IMG/VR virus record: IMGVR_UViG_3300050821_004028
Coordinates: 1-36,227 of that record
Length of the DNA stretch: 36,227 nt
DNA from: a virus
Reading direction: 5' to 3' (one strand)
In this document: positions 1 to 7,910 of the stretch, in pieces
Layout: each line of letters begins with the position of its first letter
How positions within the stretch are numbered: the stretch's first letter is position 1
Position numbers and translations under genes: made by a program
Notes under the pieces: model-generated
Told to the model about the DNA's origin: nothing
Seen by the model: the letters and a program-made list of their open reading frames with translations, nothing else
Databases searched by the model: none

Positions 1-93
1 GGGAGAAGTGCTGGTCGCCGGCAGGGGCATGAAGTCGCCGCCTTTACCGGTATCGTATGCAGTCGGCCCCTTGGAACTTCCAATCGTAATCAT
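1..93 (-). CDS. N-terminus of unidentified late protein (partial)
   Basis: Only 31 codons are visible, starting MITIGSSKGP and running off the left edge. The ATG shares an ATGA overlap with the portal stop, so it is the next gene of the packaging/head operon. By position in podovirus operons it could encode a scaffold, decoration or capsid-associated protein. That is inference from order only; the visible residues do not identify a family. Confidence 0.7.
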   Translation of the reverse strand, partial: MITIGSSKGPTAYDTGKGGDFMPLPATSTSP

Positions 94-1988
94 CGCTGTA
101 TCCTCATGGTTCGGGCAAGATCGCCCATCTGTGGTCCCATCTGTCCGCTTCCTCCTTGGGCGGTAGGTCCACCCTTTTGCGGCCCTTTTCCCGGCCCGGC
201 ATTCTGCGCTTGCTGGAGAGGGGCTGCAATCTGTTGCATCATCTTCTCCCGATCACTCGCGGCGAACTGGGAAAGGTCGATGCCTGAAAGCTCGAACAGC
301 TTCTTCACGAACTTCTCTACGCTAATCACCTGGAGAAATTGCTGCATAAACACTTGGTTTGCGCCGATGATCTGCAAGATGGAGAGCAGGGACTTTAGCT
401 GGTTAGCTTTGAAGATGGTGTTGGAAATGCCGCGTGCTTGGAAGGTGAATGGGCGCTGGATAAGCTCACGTCTACGCCCCAAGAGCGCCCCTGCCATTTG
501 GTCTCCGGCTGCTGCCAGTATTTGTTTGTCAGATGCTTTAACGTGTTGGAGACCGGTCTTCCAGATAAGGTCGAGGTTTGGGTCGAGCCATCGTGTTTCA
601 ATCGTCTGAGCGATAGACCGAACGATTGCAGATGAGGACTGCTGAGTAGCATTAACCTCAGTAGCGCTAGTGCGACCCTTTGGAGCAAACTGGCCAATGC
701 CAATCTCATTAACCCCGGCCGCTTCCGTAAGCTCATTCTTCATCATCTCCCAGGCTTTAATGCTCTCTGGAGGGAGCGTCCCCAGATCAAGCGCCTTTGC
801 AAAGTCTTCGGGTCGCACTCCTTCCTCAAGCAGGAAAAGTTTATTCGGACTGATCCCTTCCGCAACTTGCTCCGGATTGAGAAGCATCCCCGGCACAATT
901 GCCCAAGCTTTAAGGGACACTGTATAGACAGCATCAAGGATGAGATTGGTAAGCTCGGTAAAGGTTTTCGCGACACTCCCGAAGTCCTCCATGTAGGTGC
1001 GGCCGTAGACCGAGAGAGGGGTGGGGATGAGCGGGGTGTAGACCAGCCAATCATTCCCGTGCCAGAAGGGGTTCTTCTCGGGGCCCCGGATGAGGTACTT
1101 CTGATTAGCCACCACCATCAAGGAGCGGTCGGCAATTACCTTTCCTTGCGCATCCACGACAGTAGCAATGTACTCGTCAAGGGTAATTGGACCACGGCTA
1201 GCAAGAGGCATGACCCCGTGTCCAGCCATCTCTGACTTGTAAACCATGTCATATAGAGTGAGAGAGTTGACCAGATTGCCCAGTTCACCAATATTCCAAA
1301 TGCTATCGCCGTTGCGATCCGTCTCTTTGAGCATCCGCTGCAAGTCATGGCGATCCACCTCGATCCTTCTTATCCGGTACATATCCCTGTAGGAGTGATC
1401 GAGCCACACAAACCTCGGGTCCACAGTCTCGACAGCCACTCGTCCACCAGGGATATCGTTCTTCCATGTGACGACATTGCTGAGGGCGGTCAAGGCTCCG
1501 AGCTTCATCTGCTCCTCGAAGAAGGCGGAGAACGGGACCAACTGCCCGACTTGATTTCTGCCGGTCTTTGTGAGCCATACGTCTGTCATCCTCTTAACAG
1601 CCTGTGCCACATCCCCTTCCTGGTCGGCTGGGTCCGTGACGGTGTAGAAGCCCTCGGGGGTAGCTACCAACGCTTCCTTCATCGCAGCCGCAAACCGGTC
1701 TACATACTGCGGCACCTCAGGCATGGTCTCCTTCGCCTGCCATGCGGCCTTCTTGGAGAAGTCAATTCGGTTCCAGTAGAGGTTAAGGTTGTCCCTCCAC
1801 TTATCATCCCTGGGGTTCAGACCGCTCTTGCGGTTGTTGTCAGCCTCATTCCAGTAACTCTGGAGAGCCATGGCAAGCTCCATGCTCTCCGGGTCACGGG
1901 CAATGGCGTCTACCTCCGGCACCTTGCTCGGAGAGAGACCAACCGCGCCTGCATCAAAGGTCGAGGGGAGAGCCGGGTTATCAGCCAT
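90..1988 (-). CDS. Portal protein (podovirus type)
   Basis: A 632-aa protein beginning MADNPALPST. It would form the dodecameric ring at the capsid vertex through which DNA is packaged and ejected. Length, composition and position directly after the large terminase fit podoviral portals. Visible hallmarks are an acidic, helical N-terminal half, a long central mixed region and a Gln/Gly/Pro-rich C-terminal tail (last ~40 residues, GPGKGPQKGG). The frame is open for 59 more codons upstream, but that stretch is Arg/His-rich and antisense-like. The ATG at 1988 shares a TAATG junction with the preceding gene, so it is the better start. The stop overlaps the next gene as ATGA. The portal family call rests on size, context and recalled resemblance rather than a catalytic motif. 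Confidence 0.85.
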   Translation of the reverse strand: MADNPALPSTFDAGAVGLSPSKVPEVDAIARDPESMELAMALQSYWNEADNNRKSGLNPRDDKWRDNLNLYWNRIDFSKKAAWQAKETMPEVPQYVDRFAAAMKEALVATPEGFYTVTDPADQEGDVAQAVKRMTDVWLTKTGRNQVGQLVPFSAFFEEQMKLGALTALSNVVTWKNDIPGGRVAVETVDPRFVWLDHSYRDMYRIRRIEVDRHDLQRMLKETDRNGDSIWNIGELGNLVNSLTLYDMVYKSEMAGHGVMPLASRGPITLDEYIATVVDAQGKVIADRSLMVVANQKYLIRGPEKNPFWHGNDWLVYTPLIPTPLSVYGRTYMEDFGSVAKTFTELTNLILDAVYTVSLKAWAIVPGMLLNPEQVAEGISPNKLFLLEEGVRPEDFAKALDLGTLPPESIKAWEMMKNELTEAAGVNEIGIGQFAPKGRTSATEVNATQQSSSAIVRSIAQTIETRWLDPNLDLIWKTGLQHVKASDKQILAAAGDQMAGALLGRRRELIQRPFTFQARGISNTIFKANQLKSLLSILQIIGANQVFMQQFLQVISVEKFVKKLFELSGIDLSQFAASDREKMMQQIAAPLQQAQNAGPGKGPQKGGPTAQGGSGQMGPQMGDLARTMRIQR

Positions 1989-2323
1989 TAGTAGTATTGG
2001 CGAGCAGCGGTGAGGTAGGCCGTGACAGAGGCGGCGATGGTGGTAAAGACGGGCCGGACGAGGTAGGGATGCTCGGCCATACGGGTGCTCACGCCTGTAA
2101 CGCTGTCGGTGTGGCCTGCCCCGATCGTGGCCCAGGTAGTGCCGCCGTCTACGGAGCCCTGCCAAGTGATGGTGGTAAAGGAGCTACCGATGGAAGCGTG
2201 GGTCATTTCCCCGAACGACAGCACACTAACCGGCGCACCCACATCGCCTTGGTTGGCGCTGGTCCAGGAATAGACCACTCCCTTGTCATTCGTCTCATTG
2301 GTAGCGGGTTGGATGGTTACCAT
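1988..2323 (-). CDS. Small virion-associated protein, function unknown
   Basis: A 111-aa protein starting MVTIQPATNE. It is rich in Thr, Ser, Val and Gly with alternating hydrophobic residues, as in small beta-sandwich virion proteins. The segment ITWQGSVDGGTTWATIG resembles the beta-repeat style of phage decoration or head-completion proteins. It lies between the large terminase and portal genes and is joined to the portal by a TAATG overlap. An AGGAGA ribosome-binding site precedes the ATG. A structural role is inferred from context and composition; no named family is recognised. Confidence 0.7.
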   Translation of the reverse strand: MVTIQPATNETNDKGVVYSWTSANQGDVGAPVSVLSFGEMTHASIGSSFTTITWQGSVDGGTTWATIGAGHTDSVTGVSTRMAEHPYLVRPVFTTIAASVTAYLTAARQYY

Positions 2324-2332
2324 GTGTTCTCC

Positions 2333-3757
2333 TTAGGTCTTCGTGTTAGATAGTATCTTAGAGGCTTCGGGGCCAGCCCCAGGGCCTATCCGGAACTGCT
2401 CCCTCCCTTGCCAGTAAGAGGCTTGGGGAGGGGCACGGGGGATGCGTCCTACCCCCGTCAAGCGGCCCAATGGCCATAGTACCGCAGCGCCGTAGCCCAT
2501 GGCGTCTCCTGGGTGGGAGTGGATATCTTTGACGGGCTCTCCGGAGGTGATGCCGGTGCGCGTAACATGGTATCGCCAACCGCCTCTAAGTGCTTGCCAC
2601 ACTGCTTGAGCACGCTCCCTATCCACTTGTATAACTCCCCGTCCATTGGTGAGCCGTGTAAGGACCGCTCTAAGAGGTTCAACGCGAGCCTCAGTTTTGA
2701 TAGGTCCACTACGCCAGTCCCCACCAAGCTCTCGCCGGATAAGCCTAACGGGGCTTTGAAGGATGGAAGTTTGCTCTCGTTGCCGTCCCTGATTGTCTCC
2801 AATGTGACGGATGGTGAGCCGCTGGTATCTATCTTTGAGGGTGGGTTTGACCCAATCTTGGATAAGCTCTGCCACTCCGATCCCATCCCCAACAGCGGCT
2901 TCAAGGATGTTCCAGTGTCCGAGCGGGGAGACTTGGGTGATGATGCAGGTGGGGTTGTGGCCGAAGTCCCAGAGGAGAACCAAGTCTGCGCCGCGAACGG
3001 GGATAAGTCCTTGGGAGAGGTGTATACGATCTGACCACTGTGGGGTAACGGCCTTTCCGTCTTGCTGGAACCCGAACTCGCCCTCGACGAAGCGGCGTAT
3101 AAGGTCCGGGCGATGTGCGAGGTTCTTACGCATATCTGCGTAATAGCTTGACGGAAGGTTGGTAGAGTTTTCGGGTTTGCTTGGTTGCCATATAGCATAC
3201 CCCTCAACACCTGGTTGAACAAACTTCTTATACGTCCAGTGTGTCTCATCAGGATTGTTCTCCGCCAGTTTCGCGCTATACCACTTCATGCCATCCTGCC
3301 TGAGGCGGGTCATGGCAATGTCAAAGATCATCTCATCAATGCCCACGCTACCAATAGCGGGTGCCGGCTCATCCATTCCAAAGCCAGCCATGGAGCGAGA
3401 CATAAGCTTAGTAGCGTCATCAGGGCTATCCATTCCCAGAAATCCCACCTTCCCCGATGCCACACCCTCCGCCCAGGTGAACTCCTTGTGGGTCTCATGC
3501 CACTGCCCCATCACTCCTGGCGGGAACCATTTGAAGAACTCTTCCATGGTTGTCTTGCGGATGTTCTCCCAAGTATCTCGGATAAGATACCACTGGGCTC
3601 CGGGATTGTGACGGGTATGGAAGAAGACGCTCCAGGCCAACGCCGCGCTTTTACCCTCACCCATTCGTGAGGAGAATAGGTCAGCGTTTGCGCGGCTCTC
3701 AATAAACTGGCGCTGGACGGGGTTGGGGATGAATTTGAGGATGTGAGCATCAGCCAT
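2333..3757 (-). CDS. terL: Terminase large subunit (packaging ATPase/nuclease)
   Basis: A 474-aa motor protein that drives DNA into the prohead and cuts the concatemer. The N-terminal ATPase domain has a Walker A-like SRMGEGKSA (residues 30-38) and a Walker B GFGMDE (125-130). The C-terminal RNase H-like nuclease domain has LLWDFGHNP (Asp264) and a late acidic motif, HPGDAMGYG. The length is normal for TerL. The frame extends 12 codons upstream, but the ATG at 3757 makes a 1-nt TGATG overlap with the preceding gene and gives the expected N-terminus MADAHILKFIPN. It belongs to the same operon as the small terminase and portal. Confidence 0.93.
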   Translation of the reverse strand: MADAHILKFIPNPVQRQFIESRANADLFSSRMGEGKSAALAWSVFFHTRHNPGAQWYLIRDTWENIRKTTMEEFFKWFPPGVMGQWHETHKEFTWAEGVASGKVGFLGMDSPDDATKLMSRSMAGFGMDEPAPAIGSVGIDEMIFDIAMTRLRQDGMKWYSAKLAENNPDETHWTYKKFVQPGVEGYAIWQPSKPENSTNLPSSYYADMRKNLAHRPDLIRRFVEGEFGFQQDGKAVTPQWSDRIHLSQGLIPVRGADLVLLWDFGHNPTCIITQVSPLGHWNILEAAVGDGIGVAELIQDWVKPTLKDRYQRLTIRHIGDNQGRQREQTSILQSPVRLIRRELGGDWRSGPIKTEARVEPLRAVLTRLTNGRGVIQVDRERAQAVWQALRGGWRYHVTRTGITSGEPVKDIHSHPGDAMGYGAAVLWPLGRLTGVGRIPRAPPQASYWQGREQFRIGPGAGPEASKILSNTKT

Positions 3758-3978
3758 CACTTCACAATCCAAGGTCGGGGGATGGTGATACAATCGCCCA
3801 CTTCAAGCCCGTGGTAGCTCCCGCAGATGGTGATTGTTTGTTTGGTCTTCTTCACCAGAAAGCCAGTAGTCTGCACCTTGGCAAGCTGGGGCAGGTCAGC
3901 AACACTCTTCCAAGCATCCTCGCTCACCGCGTCATACCACTCGACCGTGACGGTCGGGTATAGAGGCTTCTTGCTCAT
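3757..3978 (-). CDS. 73-aa unknown protein between the terminase genes
   Basis: Starts MSKKPLYPTV. The segment TGFLVKKTKQTITICGSY followed by EVGDCITIPRPWI suggests a compact beta-rich fold. The ATG overlaps the small-terminase stop as ATGA, and its stop overlaps the TerL start as TGATG, so the three genes are translationally coupled. A role in packaging is plausible only from position. Confidence 0.75.
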   Translation of the reverse strand: MSKKPLYPTVTVEWYDAVSEDAWKSVADLPQLAKVQTTGFLVKKTKQTITICGSYHGLEVGDCITIPRPWIVK

Positions 3979-4784
3979 GTCACTTCCCCTTCTTTCCCAT
4001 CGCTGGGGGTTTGCTCTTGTACCCCACCTTGCTCTGCCGCTGCAGCAGGGTCGGGAAGCGCTGGGTTTGCCGGATGAAGTTCCGCTGCCCCAGGCCCCTC
4101 GGGTCCTCCCCGATCGCTTGGTTGATCGCTTGCTGGCCGAACACGGGTAGAGACTGCTTTGCTTTTGCCATTGGTGTCCTTGTAGGTGTAGAAGGGGTTG
4201 CGAGGGGTTAGGACTTTCTTCCTAGGCCCCGTCCGGTCGGGTAACTCGGGAGTAGGGGGTTTCTCTTCCAGCAGCGGCTTAGGAGTTACGTCGATGGTAT
4301 ATATGTCGGCTGAGGTGGGACCGCCTCCCCCTCCCAGGTCAAGGGGAGTGATGATCTGGACCGGCACCCGGACGTTGATCTGGGACTTCTGGCCGTACTT
4401 GCTCGGGTCCCGGCGCTCCGCAGACCACCTCAGTTGCCCAAGCTTCACCTCCGCCGCCCTCACATGGGTCCCGTCCTTGGGGAGGAGAGCGATAGCGCGG
4501 GCGGTATCCAGGGCTTCCTCCTCTAAGGCGGTGGCGGAGATGATGAGAGCTTGGGTGTAGGCGTGGGCAAGGTCGGGGTTGTTCACGGCCCACCGTTTGA
4601 AGGTGGTTGGGGAAGGCATCCCCGGTACTCCCTTACAGATCGCGTTGAGGGTTTCTCCTCCAGCTATCCTCTCAACTATCTCCAGCGCTTTACTGGGGTC
4701 ATAGGTGGTTACGAACCGGTCCCCTAGGACGGCCTTTGGGAGCCCCTTATCCTGCGGCGGCTGTTGCTGGCGGCGCTGGGCCAT
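3975..4784 (-). CDS. terS: Probable terminase small subunit
   Basis: A 269-aa protein immediately upstream of TerL. Residues ~25-75 read like a helix-turn-helix: SKALEIVERIAGGETLNAIC, then PSPTTFKRWAVNNPDLAHAY. This is the usual start of phage TerS proteins that bind packaging sites. A helical segment follows (TALEEEALDTARAIA, VKLGQLRWSAERRDPSKYG), matching the TerS oligomerisation region. The last ~120 residues are Pro/Gly/Lys-rich and probably disordered. The ATG makes a TAATG overlap with the RepA-like gene. The call rests on HTH pattern and gene order, both typical of TerS. Confidence 0.8.
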   Translation of the reverse strand: MAQRRQQQPPQDKGLPKAVLGDRFVTTYDPSKALEIVERIAGGETLNAICKGVPGMPSPTTFKRWAVNNPDLAHAYTQALIISATALEEEALDTARAIALLPKDGTHVRAAEVKLGQLRWSAERRDPSKYGQKSQINVRVPVQIITPLDLGGGGGPTSADIYTIDVTPKPLLEEKPPTPELPDRTGPRKKVLTPRNPFYTYKDTNGKSKAVSTRVRPASDQPSDRGGPEGPGAAELHPANPALPDPAAAAEQGGVQEQTPSDGKEGEVT

Positions 4785-5893
4785 TACTTATTCCCTTTGG
4801 CCGCGAGGATTGCCTGTGCCATGGCGAGAGGCCCCTGGCCCAACATCTTGATCTGCTCCTGGGACGCCTCGTCGGTCGCGGGCATACCCTCCTCCCGCTG
4901 TATCCGCGCCATCTCTTCCGGATTGAGGCTCCATGTCCAGAAATCGCCGTTGTTATGGGAGGCAACTAGCCCCTGCTTTGCCCGCGAAAGGGTCCGCTCC
5001 GAGTACCCAAGGTCAGCGGCGAGGGTAATCATCTCCATCGCAGCCCTGGGCCCGCCCTTCAACTGCTCCCGCAGCCAATCCTGCACAACGCCCCTGGCGG
5101 TTTTCGATATCTCATGCCCGCTGTCGGGGGTTCCTGAGTACTCCCCCTGCCATTGGAAGCCGTTTTCGCCGAAATTATAGGCGAGTGTGGGGCCGTTTTT
5201 GGACCAATTGCTCTTAACATGGGCCATATACCGCTGCCCACCCTTACTAATGTCCACTAGCAGCGTGCTCCGCACCCCATTCACGAAGTCCGCGCTGCCC
5301 ATTACCTTGTGTTGCTGGGTCCCCTCGCCGGATTTACGGACGTGATGGACGGCAACTATGGCGGTGTCGGTATCGGCGGCCACATCCCGGAGTAGAGTGA
5401 GCATCGAGCGGGCTTCATTCGCGCGGAACATATCCACCTTACCCCCCAGATACACCACCAGCGGGTCGAAGAACACGATCGCTACATCGTACTCCTTGAT
5501 ATGCCTCACTAAGTGGATCATGCTGCTCTTATCGAGGGTAAATCCCCGGTCAGACGCGACAATGTTGTCCACATTCGCCTTAAGCAGCCGCATCTTGGGC
5601 TTTATAACCTGCCCCAGCCCATCCTCCGCGCCTACCATGAGTATCTTCTGTGGGGGTAGGGGCTCCTGGCCTGGGAGAGCGCGGCCTGTAGACAGGTCCG
5701 CAGCCACCGCACACGTCAGCCAACTCTTCCCATACCCTCCATCCCCTATCAGCATGGTCAGCGCCCCTCTTGGGATATAAGGCTTCCAGGCCCAATGGAT
5801 GGGTTTCTCCTCCACAGTAGCGAGGGAGACGAAGTTGAAGGGGTCCCCTGCCCCGGTGATGCTGGAGAGCGGCTTTACACTCGGCTTATCCAT
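4784..5893 (-). CDS. RepA-like hexameric helicase/ATPase (AAA_25 type)
   Basis: A 369-aa RecA-fold ATPase. Walker A is IGDGGYGKS (residues 49-57), Walker B is VAIVFFDP (137-144), and VAVHHVRK (181-188) matches the strand-4 motif of RepA/AAA_25 proteins. These act as replicative or plasmid-type hexameric helicases. The C-terminal ~90 residues contain a possible winged-helix segment (LAADLGYSERTLSRAKQGL). An AAGGAGG ribosome-binding site precedes the ATG. Its neighbours are packaging genes downstream and the repeat-rich region 5894-6772 upstream, an unusual place for a replication gene. It may be the phage helicase, since no DnaB-type helicase is present in the window. The primase-helicase fusion seen in other phages is absent. 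Confidence 0.85.
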   Translation of the reverse strand: MDKPSVKPLSSITGAGDPFNFVSLATVEEKPIHWAWKPYIPRGALTMLIGDGGYGKSWLTCAVAADLSTGRALPGQEPLPPQKILMVGAEDGLGQVIKPKMRLLKANVDNIVASDRGFTLDKSSMIHLVRHIKEYDVAIVFFDPLVVYLGGKVDMFRANEARSMLTLLRDVAADTDTAIVAVHHVRKSGEGTQQHKVMGSADFVNGVRSTLLVDISKGGQRYMAHVKSNWSKNGPTLAYNFGENGFQWQGEYSGTPDSGHEISKTARGVVQDWLREQLKGGPRAAMEMITLAADLGYSERTLSRAKQGLVASHNNGDFWTWSLNPEEMARIQREEGMPATDEASQEQIKMLGQGPLAMAQAILAAKGNK

Positions 5894-6721
5894 ATACCAT
5901 TCCTCCTTGGTGATGGTCGCGAGCCCAGCATATAGTGGCGGCCTGGGCGTACTTGCCAGAGTGCCAACCTTATAATCAGCGCCAGTATACTTTTCCCCAA
6001 TACTTCCAGTGCGCCACCCCTTTACACGCCCGCGTCAGCGGGCTTTTGAAGGATGCCAAGCTGGCCAGACCGCCATGGGTGTCAGCAAATATCCTGGCAG
6101 TCTTCCCCTTGGCATACTGGCAACCTTCTCCCACCCCTTTTTGGTTTTTCCTTCCCTGGGTACTGGAGTGGGGCCCCAACCCCGACCGCAAACACGAGGC
6201 CCCATGGGGGAAGTACCCTGCCGCCATACCTGTAAGCCTCTCCTGTTTGTTACAGGTGAAACAAACACCGGTACTCCGGAGTACCTAACAGGTTGCATAC
6301 CTGTATCTACTCACGTGTGTAGCTCGCCGGTATCTGTTACAGGTGTAACAAACAGGTGATGCTAGCACGGTACTTACCGGTACCTAAAAGAGGTGTTTTG
6401 CCGGGAAGCTTGCTCGGGGACGGGGACGCGGAGTTGCAGCTTGGTAACGGCAATGTGATGTTATAACCTAACCCGCTGCGAACGTAGGGATATGCTCAAT
6501 CTGAGCAAAACTATCCTCCCTGGTCAGAGCCCGGGCCCGAGCCTGGTTCCGAGCCCCGCTATGTAGGGTTGGCAGTGTGGCGAGGTAGCCAGTGTGCCAG
6601 CCTCCCCGCAGGGCGGTTACCACGGCCCCAAACGGCCCTACAGGCACCGGCAAGCTACTACCCTAGCGGCCCCTCCCCCAAAGGCCGCTGTACGGGCCCC
6701 GCTGCCCGTCCTAGGGGCATG
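5894..6721. other. Large non-coding region rich in palindromes
   Basis: About 830 bp with no ORF that looks real: the open frames have no good ribosome-binding sites, overlap one another on both strands and have Pro/Arg/Trp-rich shadow composition. The region holds the palindrome and repeat cluster at 6228-6390, a TGCTCA-ATC-TGAGCA inverted repeat at 6493-6507 and a TGGGGCCCCA palindrome near 6170. It lies upstream of the RepA-like helicase gene and behind a minus-strand terminator. It could hold the promoter of the packaging operon and/or a replication origin; that is inference. Confidence 0.7.
6228..6390. repeat. Duplicated composite of palindromic sites
   Basis: A 20-bp element, TGTTACAGGTGWAACAAACA, occurs at 6248-6267 and 6335-6354 with one mismatch, 87 bp apart in the same orientation. 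Each copy is itself palindromic: arms TGTTTGTT/AACAAACA around the first copy (6244-6267), and perfect TGTTACA-GG-TGTAACA in the second (6335-6350). Each copy is followed by a GGTAC palindrome ending in CTAA: the perfect GGTACTCCGGAGTACC at 6270-6285 and GGTACTTACCGGTACC at 6369-6384. The core ACAGGT or its complement occurs six times in 130 bp. This is the arrangement expected of operator or initiator binding sites. Confidence 0.75.
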
Positions 6722-6749
6722 AAAAAAGGCACCCGAGCATGGGTGCCTT
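6722..6749 (-). terminator. Rho-independent terminator, minus strand
   Basis: Arms AAGGCACCC (6726-6734) and GGGTGCCTT (6741-6749) pair perfectly around a 6-nt loop. On the minus strand the stem is followed by a T6 tract (6722-6727). It closes the small-gene operon whose last gene ends at 6773, separating it from the packaging operon. Confidence 0.9.
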
Positions 6750-6772
6750 GGCAGTCGCGCGGTAGCTGGCAG

Positions 6773-6970
6773 CTAGGCGACTTTGTGAGCCTCCCGGATG
6801 GCCGTGAGTATGCGGCCTGCGGCATAGCTGTTGCCGGACCGCTTGGCCTCCCCCAATGCTTCCCGTAGCCACGCTACAGCCTGTTGACCAAAGTAGCGGC
6901 GATCGGCGGCGAGCTTGCTGGCCTTGGCCGCTTCAAGGTATGTCTGCGCTGCTCTAAGATGGTAGCCCAT
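6773..6970 (-). CDS. 65-aa unknown protein
   Basis: Starts MGYHLRAAQTYLEAAKAS. It is Ala/Arg-rich and probably all helical, with repeated AxxxL spacing suggesting a helical hairpin. A strong AGGAGGG ribosome-binding site precedes the ATG at 6970, preferred over an in-frame start 27 codons upstream. It is the last gene before the terminator at 6722-6749. No family is recognised. Confidence 0.75.
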   Translation of the reverse strand: MGYHLRAAQTYLEAAKASKLAADRRYFGQQAVAWLREALGEAKRSGNSYAAGRILTAIREAHKVA

Positions 6971-7003
6971 ATCAACCCTCCTATGTGCTCCCCGGAATAG
7001 GGA

Positions 7004-7034
7004 AGGGCCACCCTCTAGCATGAGCGGTGGCCCT
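7004..7034 (-). terminator. Possible weak terminator or attenuator
   Basis: Perfect 9-bp arms AGGGCCACC (7004-7012) and GGTGGCCCT (7026-7034) enclose a 13-nt loop. On the minus strand the stem is followed only by TTCCCTATT, a poor T tract. It sits between the genes ending at 7093 and starting at 6970, so it may attenuate rather than end transcription. Confidence 0.4.
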
Positions 7035-7092
7035 CTGTCAACTCGCCCCAAACCGGTAGTAACCCGGTACTCTAAGGCGGCGAGCTACCCGG

Positions 7093-7368
7093 CTAGAAAG
7101 AGAACCCCTCAGAACCCTCCGCAGACTTGGCGCTCCCCGGTTCCGCAAAGGCAATCGCGAGCTTGCCCCAACGGTACCCGAAACGCGGCTCCATGCCGGC
7201 CGGAATGAGCTTCTTTGCAGAGAGGTGTTGCTTGATCGTATCCTCAAGCGCCACGCGCTCCTTATTGGTCGCCTCTACCGTCTTGCGATACGCCTTGTAA
7301 GCGGTGGCGATCTTGGGCGGCATCGTGTCCAATTGGACGGTTTGCCAATCGAGCTTGGGAAGTGCCAT
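7093..7368 (-). CDS. 91-aa unknown protein
   Basis: Starts MALPKLDWQTVQLDTMP. A basic helical middle (AYKAYRKTVEATNKERVALE) could form a short coiled coil, and the end is Gly/Ser-rich. An AGAGGG site precedes the chosen ATG. An in-frame ATG at 7437 would add 23 residues containing three closely spaced cysteines (CQCPRC), but its ribosome-binding site is weak. Function unknown; some resemblance to small phage proteins with an N-terminal helix pair. Confidence 0.7.
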   Translation of the reverse strand: MALPKLDWQTVQLDTMPPKIATAYKAYRKTVEATNKERVALEDTIKQHLSAKKLIPAGMEPRFGYRWGKLAIAFAEPGSAKSAEGSEGFSF

Positions 7369-7530
7369 TTCGATACCCTCTTGATAGTGGGGCAATCCCC
7401 TAGAACACCTAGGACATTGACAGGCTAGAACAGTCATCGCCTTTACCCCGGTTAGCGGCTTGCCCCCATTGGGCTTGCCTGATCGCCACACTGCAGGCCG
7501 AATAAGGCAGAATTATGGCAGGCAGAAACT

Positions 7531-7559
7531 ATTTTACAACCCGCTGAAAACTCATGCAA
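7531..7559 (-). promoter_or_regulatory. Possible sigma70-type promoter
   Basis: On the minus strand, TTGCAT (7559-7554) and TAAAAT (7536-7531) are separated by exactly 17 nt. The -10 matches consensus in 5 of 6 positions but the -35 in only 3. It lies in the 183-bp gap upstream of the gene starting at 7368. Weak evidence, based only on spacing and AT-rich context. Confidence 0.35.
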
Positions 7560-7767
7560 ATTTGCCAAGCATTTCCAAGTTGCGCAGGTACCGGTGCCCT
7601 GCCATTCGGGCCCGTTCGGGTGTGCGGTATTGCTTTCGACCTGTTGCGCGGACCCGCCAGAACCCCGCTCCATCGGCTTGCACAATGCGGTAGGCGTAGC
7701 CTGCAGTAAGCATAACCGCCTCTACCCCGTACCCCTTAGCATCATGCGCCGGATGTTGTGCTCTCAT
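7552..7767 (-). CDS. 71-aa unknown basic protein
   Basis: Starts MRAQHPAHDAKGYGVEAV. The middle YRIVQADGAGFWRVRATG looks like a beta-hairpin, followed by a basic helix (TPERARMAGHRYLRNLE). The pI is clearly basic, so nucleic-acid binding is possible but unproven. It is coupled by ATGA overlap to the 46-aa membrane protein upstream, with an AGGGGGAAG ribosome-binding site. Confidence 0.7.
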   Translation of the reverse strand: MRAQHPAHDAKGYGVEAVMLTAGYAYRIVQADGAGFWRVRATGRKQYRTPERARMAGHRYLRNLEMLGKFA

Positions 7768-7904
7768 GGCTTCCCCCTAGCAGCTAGGACAAGTAGGGCG
7801 AGGATTGCGAACACGCCCCACAACCCCGCTAAGGTATCAAGGTCTAGGACGGGTTGTGTGTAGGGCGTATAAGCGACAAGCAAGTATTGAGGATGATAGA
7901 ACAT
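7764..7904 (-). CDS. 46-aa single-span membrane protein
   Basis: Read directly: starts MFYHPQYLLVAYTPYTQP and ends with a hydrophobic span (AGLWGVFAILALLVLAARGK). A GAGGAG ribosome-binding site lies 9 nt before the ATG, and the stop overlaps the next start as ATGA. The size and the C-terminal transmembrane helix with basic end suggest a small inner-membrane protein; the role is unknown. Confidence 0.7.
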   Translation of the reverse strand: MFYHPQYLLVAYTPYTQPVLDLDTLAGLWGVFAILALLVLAARGKP

Positions 7905-7910
7905 AGTCTA

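Noticed and set aside
5935-6359. Open frames of about 85-117 codons on both strands of the palindrome region
   Set aside because: They overlap each other, have no Shine-Dalgarno sites and have Pro/Trp/Arg-rich text without any domain. The palindromes run through them without regard to codons.
6541-6720. Possible tRNA suggested by a GGTTC-GAGCCCC-like stretch
   Set aside because: No cloverleaf, anticodon stem or acceptor stem can be drawn; no tRNA was found elsewhere in the window.
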